Below, in pieces: positions 1-5,297 of a stretch of DNA of 5,297 bases. Every line of letters begins with the position of its first letter. Within the stretch, counting starts at the first letter, position 1. Location of the stretch: the NCBI GenBank assembly GCA_003251995.1, contig QKDT01000396.1, positions 1-5,297 of the forward strand. Reading direction: 5' to 3'. The notes below the pieces were generated by a model that saw nothing but the letters and a program-made list of their open reading frames with translations, was not told the origin of the DNA and did no database searches. Both the position numbers and the translations under genes were made by a program. The DNA is from Desulfovibrio desulfuricans. Its GTDB lineage: Bacteria > Desulfobacterota > Desulfovibrionia > Desulfovibrionales > Desulfovibrionaceae.

Positions 1-522
1 GGTGTCCGTAATTATGCCCAGCGCCACGGCGGTTGCCAGATCACCCGTGAGGGGCAGGCCTGCCGCCAGGGATACATATGCCATGAGCTGCGCCGTTGCT
101 GCCGCCTCGGGTTCAACCCAGTTTGCCACGTTGCCCATGCCGTCACCACCAAGGTGATGGTCAATGTTTACTGTCTGCAAATCCGGCAGGCGCTCAGCCA
201 GTTCGCGACCAAGTCGTTCGGGTTCGCCGCAGTCAAGCAGCACGGCGCACCGTGGTTTGAACGGCGGATGCTCTAATGTGGTATGCACCACGCCTGGCGT
301 GGGGAAAAAATGCAGGTATCCCGGCAGGCCAGGTTGGGCGTAGAGCATGTATTCCTTGCCCATGGAGCGCAGGATATGACCTGCGGCTGCCACTGCGCCA
401 GCGGCATCGCCATCTGGGTTTACATGGGCAGCCACCACAACTTGATCCAGGTCGCGAAAAGCCTTTGCCATACGCTCCGCGCTTTCGCGGAATTTTTCGG
501 GAATGAGTTCAATCCGCTGCAT
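1..522 (-). CDS. nrnA: NrnA-type DHH-family phosphoesterase (nanoRNase/pAp phosphatase), N-terminal part, cut by window edge
   Basis: The frame is open from an ATG at 522 to the window edge, giving 174 residues of a protein that usually has about 320-340. The DHH-domain metal-binding motifs appear in order: HVNPDGDA at residues 33-40 (H33, D37, D39), LLDCGE at 95-100 (D97), NIDHH at 119-123, and GIITDT at 169-174 (D173), where the window ends. The missing part would hold the rest of the DHH domain and the DHHA1 substrate-binding domain. Family members use Mn2+ to hydrolyse 2-5 nt RNAs and often dephosphorylate 3'-phosphoadenosine 5'-phosphate; they act in the cytoplasm. The start is supported by the Shine-Dalgarno-like AGGTGGAG four bases upstream. 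It overlaps the end of ylxP by 14 nt, so translation is probably coupled. The DHH assignment is firm. The NrnA subfamily is inferred from motif wording and neighbours, since the DHHA1 domain is out of view. Confidence 0.9.
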   Translation of the reverse strand, partial: MQRIELIPEKFRESAERMAKAFRDLDQVVVAAHVNPDGDAAGAVAAAGHILRSMGKEYMLYAQPGLPGYLHFFPTPGVVHTTLEHPPFKPRCAVLLDCGEPERLGRELAERLPDLQTVNIDHHLGGDGMGNVANWVEPEAAATAQLMAYVSLAAGLPLTGDLATAVALGIITDT

Positions 523-3500
523 ATATCTCCACCTGGCTATCCGTCATTTCCTCGGGGCAAACAGCTTCCATCATGAGCGCGCATTTGTCCATCCTGCTGC
601 GCAGATGGCTTTCGCTGTTGGAAATGGATACCACCGCCAGCCGTAGCAGCGAAAGGCTGTCTTCCGTGCCTGCCTCGGCTATGGCGACATTAAATTTGTT
701 TCTGGTCTTTTGCTTAAGGCTGTTGGCAACACGGCGTTTGGCCTTGAGGTTGTCGTTGCCTTGCAGGCTGAACTCTACTGTAAGAACCGCCATAAACATG
801 GTCATAGGCTGAATTGCCCGTCGGAGGGGATGCGTTTGCAGAGTTGCTGCCCAGTAGCGGCATGAGGCTGACGGCACGCCCTTAAGGCGTTGTTGCCAAT
901 GCACTGCGCCCCGCAACAGAGGCGGGGCCCAGAGGTTTTGCGAGGCAAGGCGTGCATGCAAAACGGAAGGGAGGCCAGACAGGCGGCCTCCCTTCCTATA
1001 ATCCTGTATTAAAGCGTGGCGGCTTCTTCGACGGTTTCAAAGGCTTCAATAATGTCGCCAATCTTTACGTCGTTGAAGTTTTCAAGACCTACGCCGCATT
1101 CGTTACCCTTGACCACTTCCTTGGAGTCATCCTTGAAGCGCTTGAGGGAAGATATCTTGCCGGTGTAGACCACCACGCCGTCGCGCAGCAAACGCACGCC
1201 AGCGTTACGGGCAATCTTGCCATCCGCCACATAGGAACCGGCGATAAGGCCGACCTTGGGCACGCTGAAGGTGTCGCGCACTTCGGCCTGACCGAGGTAC
1301 ACTTCACGCTGCACAGGGGCGAGCATGCCCGCCATGGCGCTCTTGATATCGTCCACAAGCTTGTAGATGATCTCGTAGAAGCGGATATCCACGTTTTCGT
1401 GGTCGGCCACATCCTTGATTTTGGAGGTGGGCCGCACGTTGAAGCCGATGATGATGGCCTGCGAGGCAGAAGCCAGCAGAATATCGGATTCTGTGATGGC
1501 ACCGGTGCCGCCGTGTACCACATTGATGCGCACTTTTTCCGTGCTCTGCTTGTTCAGAGCTTCGGTAATGGCTTCCAAGCTGCCCTGCACGTCTGCCTTG
1601 ACCACAAGGTTGAGGGTCAGGGTTTCCTGGTCAGACTTGCGCTGCGACAGGAAGGTTTCAAGGGTGACGCGCGATTCGGAGGCCAGTTCGCGTTCACGCT
1701 GCTTGACCGCGCGGGAATCGGCAATGCGGCGGGCGACCTTTTCGTCAGACACCACAAAGAATTCTTCACCGGCTTCGGGCACGCCTTCAAAACCCTGTAC
1801 TTCGACAGGCAGGGAGGGACCAGCGTCCTTAACCTTTTTGCCCTGATCGCTCACAAGGGCGCGCACGCGGCCCGAGAAGGTGCCGCACACAAAGCTGTCG
1901 CCCTGGCGCAGGGTGCCTTCCTGAATAAGCACGGTGGCGATGGGGCCACGGCCCTTATCGAGCTTGGCTTCCACGATGTGACCGCGGGCGGGCTTGTCGG
2001 GATTGGCCTTAAGTTCCATAATTTCGGACTGAAGGGCAACCATTTCAAGCAGTTCATCCAGGCCCATGCGGCTCTTGGCAGAAACCTTGGCAACGATGGT
2101 ATCGCCGCCCCATTCTTCGGCCTGAAGGCCGAGTTCCGCCAGTTCGCGCAGCACGCGGTCAGGTTCTGCACCGGGCTTGTCCATCTTGTTGACGGCAACC
2201 ATGATCGGCACATTGGCGGCGCGTGAGTGGTTGATGGCTTCGCGGGTCTGCTCCATCACGCCGTCGTCTGCGGCGACCACAAGAATAACAAGGTCTGTTA
2301 CCTGAGCGCCACGGGCACGCATGGCAGTGAAGGCTTCGTGACCGGGCGTATCGAGGAACACGATTTCGCCGCGTTTGGTCTTCACATGGTAAGCGCCGAT
2401 GTGCTGGGTGATGCCGCCGGCTTCACCGCTGGTGACGTTGGACTTGCGTATGGCGTCAAGCAGCGAGGTTTTACCGTGGTCAACGTGACCCATGATGGTA
2501 ACAACAGGCGGGCGCGGCTTGAGGGTTTCGGGCGCGTCCACTTCCTTGGGAACCAGATAATCGTCTTCAGAAAAGCCGACTTTTTCAACTTCGTAGCCAA
2601 ATTCGGCAGCCACAAGGGTGGCGGTGTCGATATCGAGCGTCTGGTTGATGGTAGCCATGATGCCAAGGCCAAAGAGCACCTTGATAATTTCGTTGGCCTT
2701 AAGACCCATCTGGTGGGCCATGTCGGCAACGCGGATGGCTTCGGTAATACGAATCTTGCGCTTGGCAGCCTTAAGGGGCTGGGTAGACTGCGGCGCGGCA
2801 ACAGAGCGGCCCGACTTGCGGCGGCCCTTACCTCTGTTCAGACGTCCACTGTCGTCGTCGTCGCTGCGGCGACCAAAATCACCCTGCTGAAAATCAACAG
2901 TGCGGCGACCCTTGAGGCGCTTTTTCTTGCTCTGACCATCGCGGCTGTCAGAAGGGGAAGCCGGGGCTGCCTGCTGACCAAATCCGCCAGCGGGACCACC
3001 AGGACGGGGGCCACCGGGGCGCGGGCCGCCAGGGCCACCAGGGCGCGGACCGCCGGGACGGGGAGGCCTGCCAGCGCCGTCTCTGGGCGGATAGCCGCCG
3101 GGGCGACCGTCACCCGTGCGGGCGGGGCGAGCATCCTGCGTGGGCGTAGCGCCAGGCGCGGGACGTGAAATAATACGAACCTGCGGTGCAGACGGAGCCT
3201 CAGCGCGGGGCGCGCGGCGGGGTGCCGCGTTTTCTTCGCCGTCCTCGCTTGCGCGGGGTTCGGCAGAACGCTGGGGCAAGGTGGGGGCAGAAGAGCCTTC
3301 GGGCACAGCCGATGCATCAGGGCGCGCCACGCGGGCAGCCTTGGCGGCCTTGTCCTGAGCGTCGCCTTTTTCAGCATGGTGCTTTTCAGCCGGTGCCTTT
3401 TCAGCGGCGGCTTCCACCACAGCTGCGGCAGCAGGTGCAGCTTCAGCGGCGGCGGGAGCCGGGGCTTCCACCACCTCAGGTTCTTTCTGATCGCTGGGGC

Positions 3501-5297
3501 GGCTGATAACGCGCGCAGCCGAAACAACCTTGGCAGGCTTAACGATGCGGGCCTTGTGCTCCGCAGCGGGGGCTTCCTGCGCGGCCTTGGGGGCCTTGGG
3601 TTCAACTGGTGCGGCAACAGGGGCCGCAGGAGCGGCAGGGGCCGCTTCGGCTACAGCTTCCATCTTGGGGGCCTTGTCCTTGGGCGCTTCAGTTTCAACC
3701 GGCGCTGCAGCGGGGGTTTCCTGCGCAGCGGGCTCTGCTTCCGGGGAGTCCTTGCGGCGGCGGCGTACAATAACGCTGGGGTGCGAACTGGTGCGCTCCG
3801 CATCAACCTGTTTCTGTTCGGCAAAGTGATCGCGCAAGCGAGTGGCCTCCTCTGAGGTGACGGAACCAGTAGCGGATTTTACCGACAGGCCGAGCTCACG
3901 CGCGACACGCAGTATATCCTTGGAATCCTGCGAGATTTCCCCGCTAAGATCCTTAATTTTTATTTTATCATCAGACATGTTTTCCCCCCTTGCGCCGTGT
4001 TCCGGGTCTGAATTTCGCGAACCTTGTCGCGCATGCAGGATCGGAACATACATACCAGCCTCTGCCCGGTCTGGTTTTTTCTGCGTCTAAAGTCAAAATT
4101 CCCTGCTCCGCCAATACGTGACGGTTGAGATCGGCCTTGGGAAAGCGGCGGCGGCAGATGACGCACATACGCTCTGGCCCATCACAGGCCTGCTCCCCAC
4201 CATCGACGGGCGCAGCGTTATTCTTCTGCATCTCCGCTTTCCGTAGCGGCGGGCTTTGTCAGCTCCACCGCAGAGGATTCGGGGGTGCTTTCTACAATCG
4301 GAGCCAGGAAGTTGATAGCCGAGCGCAGGTCAGCAATGCGCGCCGCGCTGATGGTAAGCTTGTCGGAGAGTTCCTGGTCCGTGGCCTCGCGCAGATTGTC
4401 CAGCGAGCTGTAGCCCGCCGCCAGAAGCGCCTCAATGGAAACTTCCGCCACGCTGGCTACCTGTTCAAGGCCGTGACCGATGGCATTGGCCTCGTTGTAG
4501 CGGGTTTCGGTAAAGATATCGACCTTCCAGCCCAGCAAACGCGCTGCCAGCTTGACGTTTTGGCCCTTACGGCCAATGGCGTTGGTGAGCTGATCGTCCG
4601 GCACAATGACTTCCAGAAGATTTTCTTCTTCATCCACCACAATGCGGGAAACCAGGGCCGGGGCCAGGGCGTTGCGGGCATAGGTGGCGATGTCTGCGCT
4701 CCAAACAACGATGTCGATGCGTTCGCCGTGCAGCTCCTGCACAATGTTTTGGATGCGCGAACCGCGCACGCCAACGCAGGCGCCCACGGGATCCACATCA
4801 CGCTCACGCGAAAGAACGGCAACCTTGGCGCGGGAGCCGGGATCGCGGGCAACGCCCATGATCTGCACAACGCCATCGTCAACTTCGGGCACTTCGCGGC
4901 GGAACAGGGCCGCCATATAATCGCGGTGCGAGCGGGAGACAACAACCTGCGGGCCGCGTCCTTCCTGGCGTACCTCAATAATGAGGGCCTGCACGCGGTC
5001 GCCGCGCTTGTAATGTTCGCGCGGGATCTGCTCCTCGCGGGGCAAAATGGCTTCGGTACGGCCCAGGTTAACAACCCAGCCGCCCTTGTCGCGGCGCTGC
5101 ACGATACCCGAAACAATTTCGCCGACGCGATCCTTGTATTCGGTATAGATGATTTCCTGCTCCGCATCGCGCATGCGCTGGATGATAACCTGCTTGGCAG
5201 ACTGGGCGGCGATACGCCCGAGGTCTTCCACCTTCACGCGGAAGCCCATTTCATCGTCCACCTGCACGGAGGGATCATGCTTGATCGCTTCAGAGTA

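Overview
The window is part of a conserved bacterial transcription/translation gene cluster. All real genes lie on the minus strand, so the operon reads from high to low coordinates: nusA (5' end beyond the window) - ylxR - infB - ylxP (DUF503) - nrnA-like DHH phosphoesterase (3' end beyond the window). The DNA is GC-rich. The gene set, the very long Ala/Pro/Gly-rich linker of IF-2, and a DUF503 gene next to a DHH phosphoesterase gene suggest a Desulfovibrio-like member of the Desulfobacterota (former Deltaproteobacteria). This is an inference from gene order and protein style, not from a database search.

Layout by region. 5297-4218: NusA from just before its S1 domain to its C-terminus. 4231-3971: YlxR, a small RNA-binding-type protein with four cysteines. 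3978-1009: complete translation initiation factor IF-2 of 989 residues, with two IF2_N modules separated by a low-complexity linker. 1008-800: a 209-base non-coding gap with three potential hairpins; the first is a perfect 12-bp stem right after the infB stop. 799-509: YlxP. 522-1: the N-terminal 174 residues of an NrnA-type nanoRNase/pAp phosphatase.

The genes act together in RNA and protein synthesis. NusA controls RNA polymerase pausing, termination and antitermination. YlxR is a small accessory protein encoded in nusA operons. IF-2 delivers fMet-tRNA to the ribosome. YlxP is an uncharacterised partner in the same cluster. NrnA recycles the 2-5 nt RNA fragments left by mRNA decay. Three of the four junctions are overlaps of 8 or 14 nt, which suggests translational coupling. 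The exception is infB-ylxP, where the hairpin-bearing gap probably tunes expression of the downstream genes.

I found no mobile element, CRISPR array, tRNA, rRNA or defence system. This is mostly an ordinary housekeeping region. The points worth a second look are the structured infB-ylxP gap, the absence of rbfA between ylxP and nrnA, a G-quadruplex-type tract in the infB template strand, and the cysteine pattern of YlxR.
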